In this document: positions 1-6,643 of the stretch, in pieces | Numbering within the stretch: position 1 is the stretch's first letter | Layout of the letters: every line of letters begins with the position of its first letter | Source: Roseburia_D sp964388945 | Lineage (GTDB): Bacteria > Bacillota > Clostridia > Lachnospirales > Lachnospiraceae | Assembly (NCBI GenBank): GCA_964388945.1 | Contig: CAYMCM010000080.1 | Coordinates: forward strand, 1-8,995 | Direction of reading: 5' to 3' | Length of the DNA: 8,995 bases | Position numbers and translations under genes: made by a program | The notes under the pieces: generated by a model | The model's database searches: none | Seen by the model: the letters and a program-made list of their open reading frames with translations, nothing else | What the model was told of the DNA's origin: nothing

Positions 1-1
1 T

Positions 2-19
2 CCCCTCATGAATGAGGGG
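2..19 (+). other. GC-rich hairpin at the left edge of the window
   Basis: CCCCTCA (2-8) pairs perfectly with TGAGGGG (13-19) around a TGAA loop. No T-run follows it, so on its own it is not a canonical terminator. The CCCCT arm could instead pair with AGGGG at 22-26, so two mutually exclusive folds are possible. The upstream sequence is cut off, so I cannot tell whether this belongs to a longer structured RNA or to the 3' end of the preceding transcript. Confidence 0.4.
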
Positions 20-33
20 CTAGGGGAGCTGAG

Positions 34-53
34 AGTGTCGAAGACACTTTTTT
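34..53 (+). terminator. Probable intrinsic terminator upstream of spoIIIAA
   Basis: AGTGTC (34-39) and GACACT (43-48) form a perfect 6-bp stem with a GAA loop. The stem can be lengthened by weaker G-U and A-U pairs on its outer side. A run of six T begins at the last stem base (48-53). The stem is short but has the standard arrangement for rho-independent termination. It probably ends a gene lying left of the window and insulates spoIIIAA from it. Confidence 0.6.
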
Positions 54-108
54 ACAGAGACTGGTTCTGGCTAAATGAAATAGGGATGAGGAAAACGGGA
101 GGAATGGC

Positions 109-1047
109 ATGTTAGAGATGATACAGCGGATATTTCCGGAGCCTGTGCGGCGGATATTTCCGGTATTGGAGCAGATGGGAACGCTGGAAGAGATACGGGT
201 CAGAGTCGGACAGCCTTTTTTGTTTCAGGTGGGAGAATGCGAATATTTTTTTGATCCTGCACACATGAAACTTACCGGAGAATGGAAAGATGCATGTATT
301 GCAAAAAAGGAAGATCTTGCGCAGATGCTTTTGCTTTTGAGCCGTTATTCGTTCTATGCATTTGAAGAAGAAATACGACGCGGGTATATTACACTGGAAG
401 GAGGACATCGTGTTGGGCTGGCAGGACAGACGGTATTGGAAGGTGGAAAAGTGCGGACACTTCGTCATATAAACTTTATGAATATCCGTGTGGCACGCGA
501 AAAAAAAGGGTGTGCGGCAGAAATGGTTCCGTATCTGTATCAGGGAGATCAAATTTACAACACACTGATCTTATCCCCGCCCGGAATGGGAAAAACGACG
601 TATCTGCGGGATGCTGTGCGGCTTTTATCGGATGGATGCGCAGGCAAAAAGGGGCTGAGAGTCTGTGTGCTGGATGAACGTTCGGAAATCGCGGCCTGCC
701 ATCTGGGAATACCGCAAAATGATGTTGGCATGCGTACGGATGTCATGGATGGGTGCATGAAGGTGGAGGGCATGGAGATGGTTCTGCGCGCGATGTCGCC
801 GCAGGTGATTGCGGTAGATGAACTTGGCGGAGCGGAGGATTTTGCGGCGGTGGAGAAGGTGCTTTACAGCGGAAGCCGCATACTTGGCACCGTTCATGCG
901 GAAAATATGGACGAACTGGAAAGAAAGCCGGCATTGCGGCAGTGGAGTGAAAATAGGGTGTTTGAGCGTCTGGTATGTTTGAGGAAGGGAGAGGATGGAA
1001 AACGTTATTTTGAAATCTATGATGGAAGGCGGAAACGCCTATGTTAA
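109..1047 (+). CDS. spoIIIAA: Stage III sporulation protein AA, secretion-type ATPase
   Basis: This is the cytoplasmic ATPase of the SpoIIIA-SpoIIQ channel, made in the mother cell and related to type II/IV secretion and pilus-assembly ATPases. It is thought to power assembly of, or transport through, the channel. The 312-residue protein matches the usual family length. A conserved N-terminal domain carries an LEEIRVRVGQP segment (26-36) and an LEGGHRVGLAG segment (96-106). The Walker A loop is PPGMGKTT (157-164), an acidic LDERSEIA motif lies at 188-195, and Walker B is VIAVDELG (233-240). A TVHAE histidine box follows at 261-265. The ATG at 109 has GGGAGG at 97-102, six bases upstream. It is first in the operon and overlaps spoIIIAB by 7 bp. 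All nucleotide-binding residues I can check are present, so it looks functional. Confidence 0.97.
   Translation: MLEMIQRIFPEPVRRIFPVLEQMGTLEEIRVRVGQPFLFQVGECEYFFDPAHMKLTGEWKDACIAKKEDLAQMLLLLSRYSFYAFEEEIRRGYITLEGGHRVGLAGQTVLEGGKVRTLRHINFMNIRVAREKKGCAAEMVPYLYQGDQIYNTLILSPPGMGKTTYLRDAVRLLSDGCAGKKGLRVCVLDERSEIAACHLGIPQNDVGMRTDVMDGCMKVEGMEMVLRAMSPQVIAVDELGGAEDFAAVEKVLYSGSRILGTVHAENMDELERKPALRQWSENRVFERLVCLRKGEDGKRYFEIYDGRRKRLC
1027..1040 (+). promoter_or_regulatory. GAAA-tetraloop hairpin abutting the spoIIIAB start codon
   Basis: AGGCG (1027-1031) and CGCCT (1036-1040) form a perfect 5-bp stem closed by a GAAA tetraloop. It ends on the base before the spoIIIAB ATG (1041). The left arm includes the AGG half of the best Shine-Dalgarno sequence, GGAAGG (1024-1029). 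The hairpin lies in the last codons of spoIIIAA, so ribosomes finishing that gene would unfold it. This suggests translational coupling of AB to AA. The pairing is seen; the function is inferred. Confidence 0.4.
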
Positions 1048-1559
1048 AGCTTTTCGGATGCATGCTCATTCTTGCTGGGATGACGGGATATGGCATAAGC
1101 AGTGTATGCCGTATGAAACAGCACCTGGAAGAATTGGTGGAGTATAAAGAGATCCTTTATGCCCTGCTCGGTGAGATGCGCCATTATAAGAAACCGTTGG
1201 CGGAGGCGTTTGAGGCGGTTTTGGTAAAAAGGCGGGAGAATTATAGACAGGTACTTGGAATGATCGCCGCGCGGATGAAAAAGTTCGAAGAGGCAAAAGG
1301 GAGTGAGATCTGGGAAGACAGTTTTCTTGCATACCGCAAAAAGTTCCTTTTTTCCAAAGAAGAGGCGGATATCGTATTAAAGACCGGACGTTTTCTGGAT
1401 GCGCCAGATATAGAATCACAGCAGCGGGAACTGGAACTTTATGAGGCACAGATAGACCGCAGGATTGCCGAGGTGCAGGATACGATCAGCGGAAAGCGGA
1501 ACGTATGTATGTACGGCAGTGTGCTTGGCGGGCTGTTTCTTATCATTTTGCTGATCTAG
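1041..1559 (+). CDS. spoIIIAB: Stage III sporulation protein AB
   Basis: This is a mother-cell membrane protein of the SpoIIIA-SpoIIQ channel, resembling the GspF-type platform proteins of type II secretion and expected to work with the ATPase SpoIIIAA. The 172-residue protein is close to the usual length of about 170. It has an N-terminal membrane segment (about 3-22) and a long, charged, mostly helical cytoplasmic domain (about 25-150). A second membrane segment ends the protein (about 156-172). The middle contains the family's pattern of paired helices, with LLGEMRHYKKPLAEAFE at 42-58. The start overlaps the end of spoIIIAA by 7 bp. The upstream GGAAGG (1024-1029) is rather far from the ATG, at 11 bases, unless the intervening hairpin folds. 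Identity rests on operon position, length and membrane layout as well as on the sequence. Confidence 0.93.
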   Translation: MLKLFGCMLILAGMTGYGISSVCRMKQHLEELVEYKEILYALLGEMRHYKKPLAEAFEAVLVKRRENYRQVLGMIAARMKKFEEAKGSEIWEDSFLAYRKKFLFSKEEADIVLKTGRFLDAPDIESQQRELELYEAQIDRRIAEVQDTISGKRNVCMYGSVLGGLFLIILLI

Positions 1560-1597
1560 GAATACCTGCGGACAGCTTGAAACGGGAGAGTGTGTGT

Positions 1598-1792
1598 ATG
1601 AGTGTAAATTTAATTTTTAAGATCGCGGCAGTGGGGATATTGGTCACGGTTCTAAGCCAGGTATTAAAACACAGCGGACGGGAAGAGCATGCTTTTCTCA
1701 TCAGTCTGGCAGGGCTGATGATCGTTTTATTCTGGATCATTCCATATATTTATGATCTTTTTGAAACTATGAAGTCGTTGTTTGTTTTGTGA
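1598..1792 (+). CDS. spoIIIAC: Stage III sporulation protein AC
   Basis: This small membrane protein of the mother-cell SpoIIIA complex has 64 residues, against about 65-68 for the family. It has two hydrophobic segments (about 5-21 and 36-56) joined by a short polar loop with KHSGREEHA at 24-32. That loop matches the conserved KxxGRxExA-type region of SpoIIIAC. I chose the ATG at 1598 because GGGAGAG lies at 1584-1590 and because it gives the family length. The reading frame is open back to 1505, but that would add 31 residues overlapping the end of spoIIIAB with no homology. It lies 38 bp after spoIIIAB and its stop codon overlaps the region just before spoIIIAD. AC and AD are related to each other and are thought to be part of the membrane base of the channel. 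Confidence 0.93.
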   Translation: MSVNLIFKIAAVGILVTVLSQVLKHSGREEHAFLISLAGLMIVLFWIIPYIYDLFETMKSLFVL

Positions 1793-1803
1793 CAGGTGGG
1801 AAA

Positions 1804-2187
1804 ATGGATATTTTAAAGATCGGAGTTCTTGGAATTACAGGGGTGCTGCTTGCGGTTCCTTTAAAAGTACATAAAGCAGAGTACAGTTTGTTTGTCAGTA
1901 TGGCAGTGTGTATCTGTATTTTTATTTATATCATATCAAAAATTGAAATTCTCTATCAGTATGCCAGATCACTTGAGGCAATGCTTCCGGTGGATGAAAA
2001 GTACCTGGGAATGATCTTAAAGATGGTAGGGATCACCTACGTCTCAGAGTTTTCTGTTCATTTGTGTAAAGATGCGGGATATGGAGCGATTGCGGCGCAG
2101 ATCGAGATGTTTGCAAAAATATCGATCTTAGTCATTAGTATGCCGGTGCTCATGTCATTTCTGGATGTGATAGGAGAGTTCTTATGA
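1804..2187 (+). CDS. spoIIIAD: Stage III sporulation protein AD
   Basis: This is a polytopic membrane protein of the mother-cell SpoIIIA complex. From the ATG at 1804 it has 127 residues, close to the family length of about 130. It has about four hydrophobic segments (roughly 2-18, 28-46, 65-82 and 103-120). The conserved SpoIIIAD block GITYVSEFSVHLCKDAG lies about two thirds along, followed by a second conserved segment ending in MPVL. An in-frame GTG at 1789 overlapping the spoIIIAC stop would add five residues (MTGGK). I prefer 1804 because AGGTGG at 1794-1799 lies just upstream and a GTG start would place that site inside the gene; the choice is not certain. Its stop overlaps the spoIIIAE start (ATGA). 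Confidence 0.92.
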   Translation: MDILKIGVLGITGVLLAVPLKVHKAEYSLFVSMAVCICIFIYIISKIEILYQYARSLEAMLPVDEKYLGMILKMVGITYVSEFSVHLCKDAGYGAIAAQIEMFAKISILVISMPVLMSFLDVIGEFL

Positions 2188-3383
2188 AAAAGTGCGGCGT
2201 GGCTGTTCTTGCCGTTTTGTTTCTCGTTTTTGCGGGAGGGAAGGTATCTGTCATATATGGGAGCAGTTTTGCAGAAGGCGGAGAAAAAAAGGTTACGGAA
2301 GCGGAAATGGAGGCGGAGGAAGAACAGATCACGGAGTCTATGCTGCAAAAGATCGGCGCGTCCGAAGTGCAGGATTTTTTGGATGAACATGAAGAATTTA
2401 CGGATGTCAGTTTTTCTTCTCTGGTGATTTCTATTTTAAAAGGAGAGGATGGGAGTTCGGCAGAAAAAGTCGGTGCGTGGATAAAGGATACCCTGTTTCA
2501 GGAACTGGCGGAGACCAAGGGATTGTTTATCCAGGTGCTTGTGATCAGTATCGCGTTCGGCATCTTAAAAAATTTTACGGATGTTTTTGACAACAGTTAT
2601 ATTTCTGAACTCTGTTTTGTGCTTGTATACAGCGTGCTTGCGGTTCTTTTGATGAGATCATTTCTGGTTATGCATGATCTGACAAAAGAGACAATCGGAA
2701 CGACTGTGGAGTTTATGCGGACACTGATTCCGGTGTATGGTATGTCTATGGTATTTTCAAATGGAACCGCAACGGCGGCTGCCTTTTATGAGATGACATT
2801 TATCATTCTTTATCTTGTACAGTGGGTACTTTTGTCGGTGCTGCTGCCGCTTGTCCAGGTCATGATCGTTTTCTGGTTTATGAATGAATTGCTGGATGGA
2901 GAAAAATTTGAAAAAATGACCGAGCTGATTGAAGATGGCGTGCGTTTTGCACTCCGGTTTATCACATCTGTGGTCGTGGGCTTAAACGTGATACAGGGGC
3001 TGATCCAACCGGCGGCGGACAAGTTTAAGAGCAGCATGATCTCAAAAACAGCATCTGCGATCCCGGGGATCGGAGGTTCGGTCCGGGCGGTGAGTGAGAT
3101 CCTTGTCAGTGCGGGTACACTGGTAAAAAATAGTGTCGGAGTCGCCGCAATGCTTCTTTTGTTCGGGATCTGCCTGTTCCCGCTTTTAAAAGTGGGAGTG
3201 ATGGCATTTTTTTATAAATTGTCGGCGGCAGTGGTGGAACCGGTTGCGGATAAACGGATAGCAGAGACGATGAACGGAGTGTGTAAAGGGAGCATACTGC
3301 TCGCAAAGATCCTGCTTACGTCGGTGCTTTTGTTTTTGCTTACGATTGCTATGGTGACGGCATCTACAAGCTTTATTTACTAG
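2184..3383 (+). CDS. spoIIIAE: Stage III sporulation protein AE, multi-pass channel component
   Basis: This is the largest membrane protein of the SpoIIIA complex and a candidate for the actual conduit in the mother-cell membrane. The 399-residue protein matches the usual length. It begins with a hydrophobic signal-peptide-like segment (about 4-18, with a possible cleavage site after SSFA at 30). A strongly acidic stretch follows (about 31-75). Then come seven or eight membrane segments, at about 114-132, 142-163, 175-195, 203-234, 255-275, 317-335, 337-352 and 370-392. The conserved family motif AIPGIGGSVRAVSE lies at 292-305. The ATG at 2184 overlaps the spoIIIAD stop and is preceded by TAGGAGAG at 2171-2178. 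It lies nine bases before spoIIIAF. The gene looks intact. Confidence 0.95.
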   Translation: MKKCGVAVLAVLFLVFAGGKVSVIYGSSFAEGGEKKVTEAEMEAEEEQITESMLQKIGASEVQDFLDEHEEFTDVSFSSLVISILKGEDGSSAEKVGAWIKDTLFQELAETKGLFIQVLVISIAFGILKNFTDVFDNSYISELCFVLVYSVLAVLLMRSFLVMHDLTKETIGTTVEFMRTLIPVYGMSMVFSNGTATAAAFYEMTFIILYLVQWVLLSVLLPLVQVMIVFWFMNELLDGEKFEKMTELIEDGVRFALRFITSVVVGLNVIQGLIQPAADKFKSSMISKTASAIPGIGGSVRAVSEILVSAGTLVKNSVGVAAMLLLFGICLFPLLKVGVMAFFYKLSAAVVEPVADKRIAETMNGVCKGSILLAKILLTSVLLFLLTIAMVTASTSFIY

Positions 3384-3392
3384 GAGGGGAAC

Positions 3393-3917
3393 ATGGAAAG
3401 ACTGCTGGAATGGATGAGGGGGATCGTGCTGCTGTTCTTTTTGCTGTCAGCACTGTTGTATTTTGTTCCGCGGGAAGTATATAAAAAATACATTCGCTTT
3501 TTTATGGAAATGGTACTGGTGCTGGCGATTTTGCTTCCGGTCATTAAGCTTTTTTATGAGGAGGATTCGTTTGACAAGATGGTACATTATGATGAATTCT
3601 GGCAGGAGATCTCCAATTTAAAAACAGATATGGAGCATATGGAGTATCTGCAGAATGAATATTATACAGAGCAGTATGAACAGGAGATTGCAGCGGATAT
3701 CCGGGATATGACAGAAGAATACGGATATGAAACAAAACAAGCAGAGGTAGGTCTGGATACGGATTACGAGATAGAGTACATTACACTTTGCGTGAAACCG
3801 GAACAAAGGCTTGCAGACAGCGGAAAAACAGAGGAAGAGGCGCTTGCGGATTTGAAAGAAGAGCTGTTTGTTTTTTATAGGACAGATGAAGAACATGTGG
3901 AGATTTTGGTGCAGTAG
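3393..3917 (+). CDS. spoIIIAF: Stage III sporulation protein AF
   Basis: This membrane-anchored mother-cell protein of the SpoIIIA complex has a C-terminal domain related to ring-building motifs of secretion systems. The 174-residue protein is shorter than the roughly 206 residues of the B. subtilis protein. Two N-terminal membrane segments (about 8-25 and 36-54) are followed by a soluble domain. That domain starts with a charged, tyrosine-rich helical region (about 60-110) and ends in the alpha/beta ring-forming part (about 120-174). The ATG at 3393 has a strong AGGAGGGG site at 3382-3389, which overlaps the spoIIIAE stop region. AF is the most variable protein of the operon, so identity relies partly on its position between AE and AG. 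Confidence 0.9.
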   Translation: MERLLEWMRGIVLLFFLLSALLYFVPREVYKKYIRFFMEMVLVLAILLPVIKLFYEEDSFDKMVHYDEFWQEISNLKTDMEHMEYLQNEYYTEQYEQEIAADIRDMTEEYGYETKQAEVGLDTDYEIEYITLCVKPEQRLADSGKTEEEALADLKEELFVFYRTDEEHVEILVQ

Positions 3918-3928
3918 AAGGGGAAAAT

Positions 3929-4552
3929 ATGAAAAAATTCTTTGACTGGAAACATGGAGAAGAGCCGGATAAGAACAGATGGCTCATCGCGGTACTTGTG
4001 GGAGCATTGCTTTTGGTTGTGGCTCTGCCGTCCGGAACAAAAAAGGAAGATCAAAGCGGGAAAAGGGAAGAAAATACGGCGGATGATATGACAGATAACG
4101 CTGGGACAGCCACAGGGGGTACAAAAAATGCTGTATCTGCGGATCACTACCGGACACAGCTTGAGGAAGAACTTACAGAGATGCTTCAGAATATGGAAGG
4201 GGTGGGAAAGGTGAAAGTTATGATCACACTGAAAGACAGCGGTGAGCGTGTTGTGGAAAAAGATCGTTCGGACAGCAGTACGGTCAGTGAGGAGACAGAG
4301 CAGGATGCGGTGAAAAAAAGAGAGACGCAGTTACAGTCGGAGGAAACGACGGTCTACGCTGACAGGGAGACGGATGAACCCTTTATCAGCAAGGAGAACA
4401 GACCTGCGGTAGAAGGTGTGCTTGTACTTGCGGAGGGTGGGGAAGATACCGTGGTAAAACAGAATATTTCTGATGCCATTTTGGCATTATTCCATGTGGA
4501 TGCACATAAGATAAAGGTAGTTAAGATGAGTGTGCAGGAGGCAGCAAAGTGA
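3929..4552 (+). CDS. spoIIIAG: Stage III sporulation protein AG, large ring protein
   Basis: This protein is known in B. subtilis to form a large ring in the space between the mother-cell and forespore membranes. The 207-residue protein, near the family's roughly 229, has a short cytoplasmic start. One membrane anchor follows (about 18-34) and then a polar, probably flexible linker (about 37-70). The ring-building fold is split: its first half, about 73-101, includes VGKVKVMITLKD, and its second half, about 160-202, includes EGVLVLAEGGED. Between them lies a charged insertion (about 105-158) that corresponds to the extra beta element characteristic of SpoIIIAG. The ATG at 3929 follows AGAAGGGG at 3916-3923. 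The stop overlaps the GTG start of spoIIIAH. Confidence 0.95.
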   Translation: MKKFFDWKHGEEPDKNRWLIAVLVGALLLVVALPSGTKKEDQSGKREENTADDMTDNAGTATGGTKNAVSADHYRTQLEEELTEMLQNMEGVGKVKVMITLKDSGERVVEKDRSDSSTVSEETEQDAVKKRETQLQSEETTVYADRETDEPFISKENRPAVEGVLVLAEGGEDTVVKQNISDAILALFHVDAHKIKVVKMSVQEAAK

Positions 4553-5364
4553 AAAATATTTTTAAGAAAAATCAGATCATTATCACATCGCTGGCGCTTA
4601 TGATCGCAGCAGCGGGATACGTCAGCTATATGAACGGAAATCTGAAAGATGACAAGGAAACGGCACAGACCAGTGCAGAGGTGCTTGAAGAAGATTATGA
4701 GATTTCCGATGAAGATTTAGAACTGGCAGCAGGAGACATTTTTACGGACACGGAAGATAATACAGCGGAAACAGCGGCAGATGCGCAGGTGTCTGATACC
4801 GGAGAAGAGGGTGAAATTGAGAATCCGGGCGAAGCGGTGCTTACCAGTTCCAATGTAAGCGCAGGAACCGTAGATTTTGCGGTGGAGATGAAATTAAACC
4901 GTGAGCAGATGCGTTCCCAGAACAAAGAAACACTGCTTGACGTCATAAATAATGCGAATATCACGGAGACACAAAAGCAGGCAGCAGTGGATCAGATGAT
5001 CGCAATGACGGATGTGGCGGAGCGTGAAGCTGCTGCAGAAATGCTCTTAGAAGCAAAAGGCTTTACGGATGTAGTTGTAAGTATTACCGATGACAGTGCG
5101 GATGTGGTGCTCAATATGGGTGAAGTTACCGATGCAAAGCGTGCGCAGGTGGAGGATATTGTAAAGCGGAAAACGAATGTCGCGGCAGAAAAGATCATCA
5201 TTACGCCGATCCAGACGACATCAGAGGGAATCGGTGCAGGAAGTACGGAGGGAACAGAGAGTACAACGGAACAGGCTGGCGGACAGCAGGTGACAGCGGA
5301 GGATGCGGAAAGCGGAGCAGCAACAGGTACAGAAAGCGCAGGCAGTACGGAAACTGCGGAATAA
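4549..5364 (+). CDS. spoIIIAH: Stage III sporulation protein AH, SpoIIQ-binding ring protein
   Basis: This is the mother-cell partner of forespore SpoIIQ; their extracellular domains pair across the intermembrane space. The GTG start at 4549 overlaps the spoIIIAG stop by 4 bp and is preceded by a perfect AGGAGG (4536-4541) seven bases away. No ATG lies close enough to compete. The 271-residue protein has a membrane anchor (about 9-28) and a long acidic linker (about 33-105). The conserved ring-building (YscJ/FliF-like) domain follows at about 107-221, with EMLLEAKGFTDVVVSI at 164-179. It is longer than the B. subtilis protein (218 residues). The excess lies in the acidic linker and in a 50-residue tail (222-271) rich in T, S, E, G and A, with no basic or aromatic residue. 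It is the last gene of the operon. No terminator is visible after it. Confidence 0.94.
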   Translation: MKNIFKKNQIIITSLALMIAAAGYVSYMNGNLKDDKETAQTSAEVLEEDYEISDEDLELAAGDIFTDTEDNTAETAADAQVSDTGEEGEIENPGEAVLTSSNVSAGTVDFAVEMKLNREQMRSQNKETLLDVINNANITETQKQAAVDQMIAMTDVAEREAAAEMLLEAKGFTDVVVSITDDSADVVLNMGEVTDAKRAQVEDIVKRKTNVAAEKIIITPIQTTSEGIGAGSTEGTESTTEQAGGQQVTAEDAESGAATGTESAGSTETAE

Positions 5365-5368
5365 GACA

Positions 5369-5397
5369 TTGCATAAATGGAAAAATAAATTTATAAT
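5369..5397 (+). promoter_or_regulatory. Candidate sigma-A promoter for deoB
   Basis: TTGCAT (5369-5374) is followed after exactly 17 bases by a perfect TATAAT (5392-5397). The -35 box matches the consensus at only three of six positions, but the -10 box and spacing are ideal. It starts five bases after the spoIIIAH stop and would give a transcript beginning near 5404, about 28 bases before deoB. It would allow the deoB group to be expressed in growing cells independently of the sporulation operon. Confidence 0.55.
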
Positions 5398-5431
5398 GAA
5401 AACAACCAGAGAAAGCAGGAGGAACAGGCAG

Positions 5432-6604
5432 ATGAAAAGAGTTTTTTTATTCGTTTTGGACAGCGTCGGAATCGGTGAAATGCCGGATGCGGCAGATTAT
5501 GGAGATGAAGGGAGCAATACGCTTCTTGCGGCATCCAAAAGTCCGTACTTTTCTATGCCCAATATGAGAAAACTCGGATATTTTAATATAGATGGCGTAG
5601 AGATTGGAGAAAAGGAAGCACATCCGGAGGCATCCTTTGCGCGTATGATGGAGCGTTCCAAAGGAAAGGATACGACGACCGGACACTGGGAGATCGCAGG
5701 GGTTATTTCAAAATCTCCAATGCCGACGTATCCCGATGGATTTCCGGAGGAAGTGATCGCGGCGTTTGAACGTGAAACCGGACGGAAAGTTATCTGCAAC
5801 AGACCGTATTCCGGTACGGCTGTGATCCGTGATTACGGGGAAGAACATATGAAAACGGGTGCCCTGATCGTATATACATCGGCAGATTCTGTATTTCAGG
5901 TGGCGGCGCATGAGGATGTGGTTCCGGTAGAGAGATTGTATCATTACTGTGAGATTGCCAGGAAGATCCTGCATGGAAAACACGGCGTCGGCAGAGTGAT
6001 CGCCAGACCGTTTGTTGGTACGCCGGGCAGTTTTACGAGAACTTCAAGAAGACATGACTTTTCTTTAATTCCGCCACAGACGACCATGCTCGATCAGTTA
6101 AAAGATGCGGGATGCGATGTCCTTGCAGTCGGAAAGATCAATGATATTTTTGCGGGAAAGGGAATCACGGATTTCATCCGTACAGACGGAAATGCGGATG
6201 GCATTGAAAAAACGTTAAACTGGATGGAACGTGATTTTTACGGACTCTGCTTCATCAATCTGGTGGATTATGATATGCTTTACGGTCACCGCAATGATGT
6301 GGACGGCTATGCGAAGGCACTGACTTATTTTGATCGCCAGCTTCCCCGTATTCTGGAAAAAATGCGGGATGAGGATATTCTTATGATCACTGCCGATCAT
6401 GGCTGTGATCCGTCCACGCCGTCCACAGACCACTCAAGAGAGTATGTGCCGCTCGTCCTTTACGGCAAGCCGGTAAAGGCGGGCGTGAATTATGGAACCA
6501 GAAACGGTTTTGGTGATATCGGAGCAACGATCCTGTCTTATTTCGGCATTCCGTCTAAGATCGAGGGAACTTCCATTCTTGACAATACGGATATGGTATT
6601 ATAA
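5432..6604 (+). CDS. deoB: Phosphopentomutase
   Basis: This cytoplasmic, metal-dependent alkaline-phosphatase-superfamily enzyme interconverts ribose 1-phosphate and ribose 5-phosphate, and the deoxyribose equivalents. It links nucleoside salvage to the pentose phosphate pathway. The 390-residue protein matches the family (about 390-400). Expected residues are in place: Asp10 in FVLDSVGIGEMPDA, the catalytic Thr82 in DTTTGHWE (80-87), Asp281 and His286 in DYDMLYGHRND, Asp322-His323 in ADHG, and His334 in STDHSRE. Their spacing agrees with the known metal ligands of the Bacillus cereus enzyme. I chose the ATG at 5432 because it directly precedes the conserved MKRVFLFVLD start and has AGGAGG at 5417-5422. 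The frame is open further upstream (from 5303) but only into spoIIIAH sequence. No nucleoside phosphorylase gene is adjacent. Confidence 0.97.
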   Translation: MKRVFLFVLDSVGIGEMPDAADYGDEGSNTLLAASKSPYFSMPNMRKLGYFNIDGVEIGEKEAHPEASFARMMERSKGKDTTTGHWEIAGVISKSPMPTYPDGFPEEVIAAFERETGRKVICNRPYSGTAVIRDYGEEHMKTGALIVYTSADSVFQVAAHEDVVPVERLYHYCEIARKILHGKHGVGRVIARPFVGTPGSFTRTSRRHDFSLIPPQTTMLDQLKDAGCDVLAVGKINDIFAGKGITDFIRTDGNADGIEKTLNWMERDFYGLCFINLVDYDMLYGHRNDVDGYAKALTYFDRQLPRILEKMRDEDILMITADHGCDPSTPSTDHSREYVPLVLYGKPVKAGVNYGTRNGFGDIGATILSYFGIPSKIEGTSILDNTDMVL

Positions 6605-6643
6605 ACTTAAGAAGTTTTATGGAAAGAATGGGAGGAAAATCCT

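Noticed and set aside
51..77. TTTACA followed by TAAATG as a promoter for spoIIIAA
   Set aside because: The spacing is only 15 bases, the -10 is poor, and the -35 overlaps the terminator T-run. It fits neither sigma-A nor sigma-E convincingly.
1505..1597. In-frame 31-residue upstream extension of spoIIIAC
   Set aside because: It overlaps spoIIIAB, lacks a good ribosome binding site, and would make the protein much longer than the family. The ATG at 1598 fits better.
1789..1803. GTG start for spoIIIAD overlapping the spoIIIAC stop
   Set aside because: It is possible, but the AGGTGG site at 1794-1799 points to the ATG at 1804. The five extra residues are not conserved-looking.
2192..2427. Short + strand open frames inside spoIIIAE
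   Set aside because: They are arginine-rich shadow frames of the signal and acidic region of spoIIIAE, with no independent start signals.
4695..5369. Long open frames on the - strand opposite spoIIIAH
   Set aside because: Their translations are serine/valine/alanine-rich mirror images of the repetitive acidic codons of spoIIIAH, without start signals or recognisable domains.
5303..5431. In-frame 43-residue upstream extension of deoB
   Set aside because: It overlaps the end of spoIIIAH, has no resemblance to phosphopentomutase, and the ATG at 5432 has both a perfect ribosome binding site and the conserved protein start.
6601..6620. Possible hairpin ATAAACTT...AAGTTTTAT between deoB and prfC
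   Set aside because: It is almost only A-T pairs, needs a bulge and has no T-run, so it is too weak to call a terminator.
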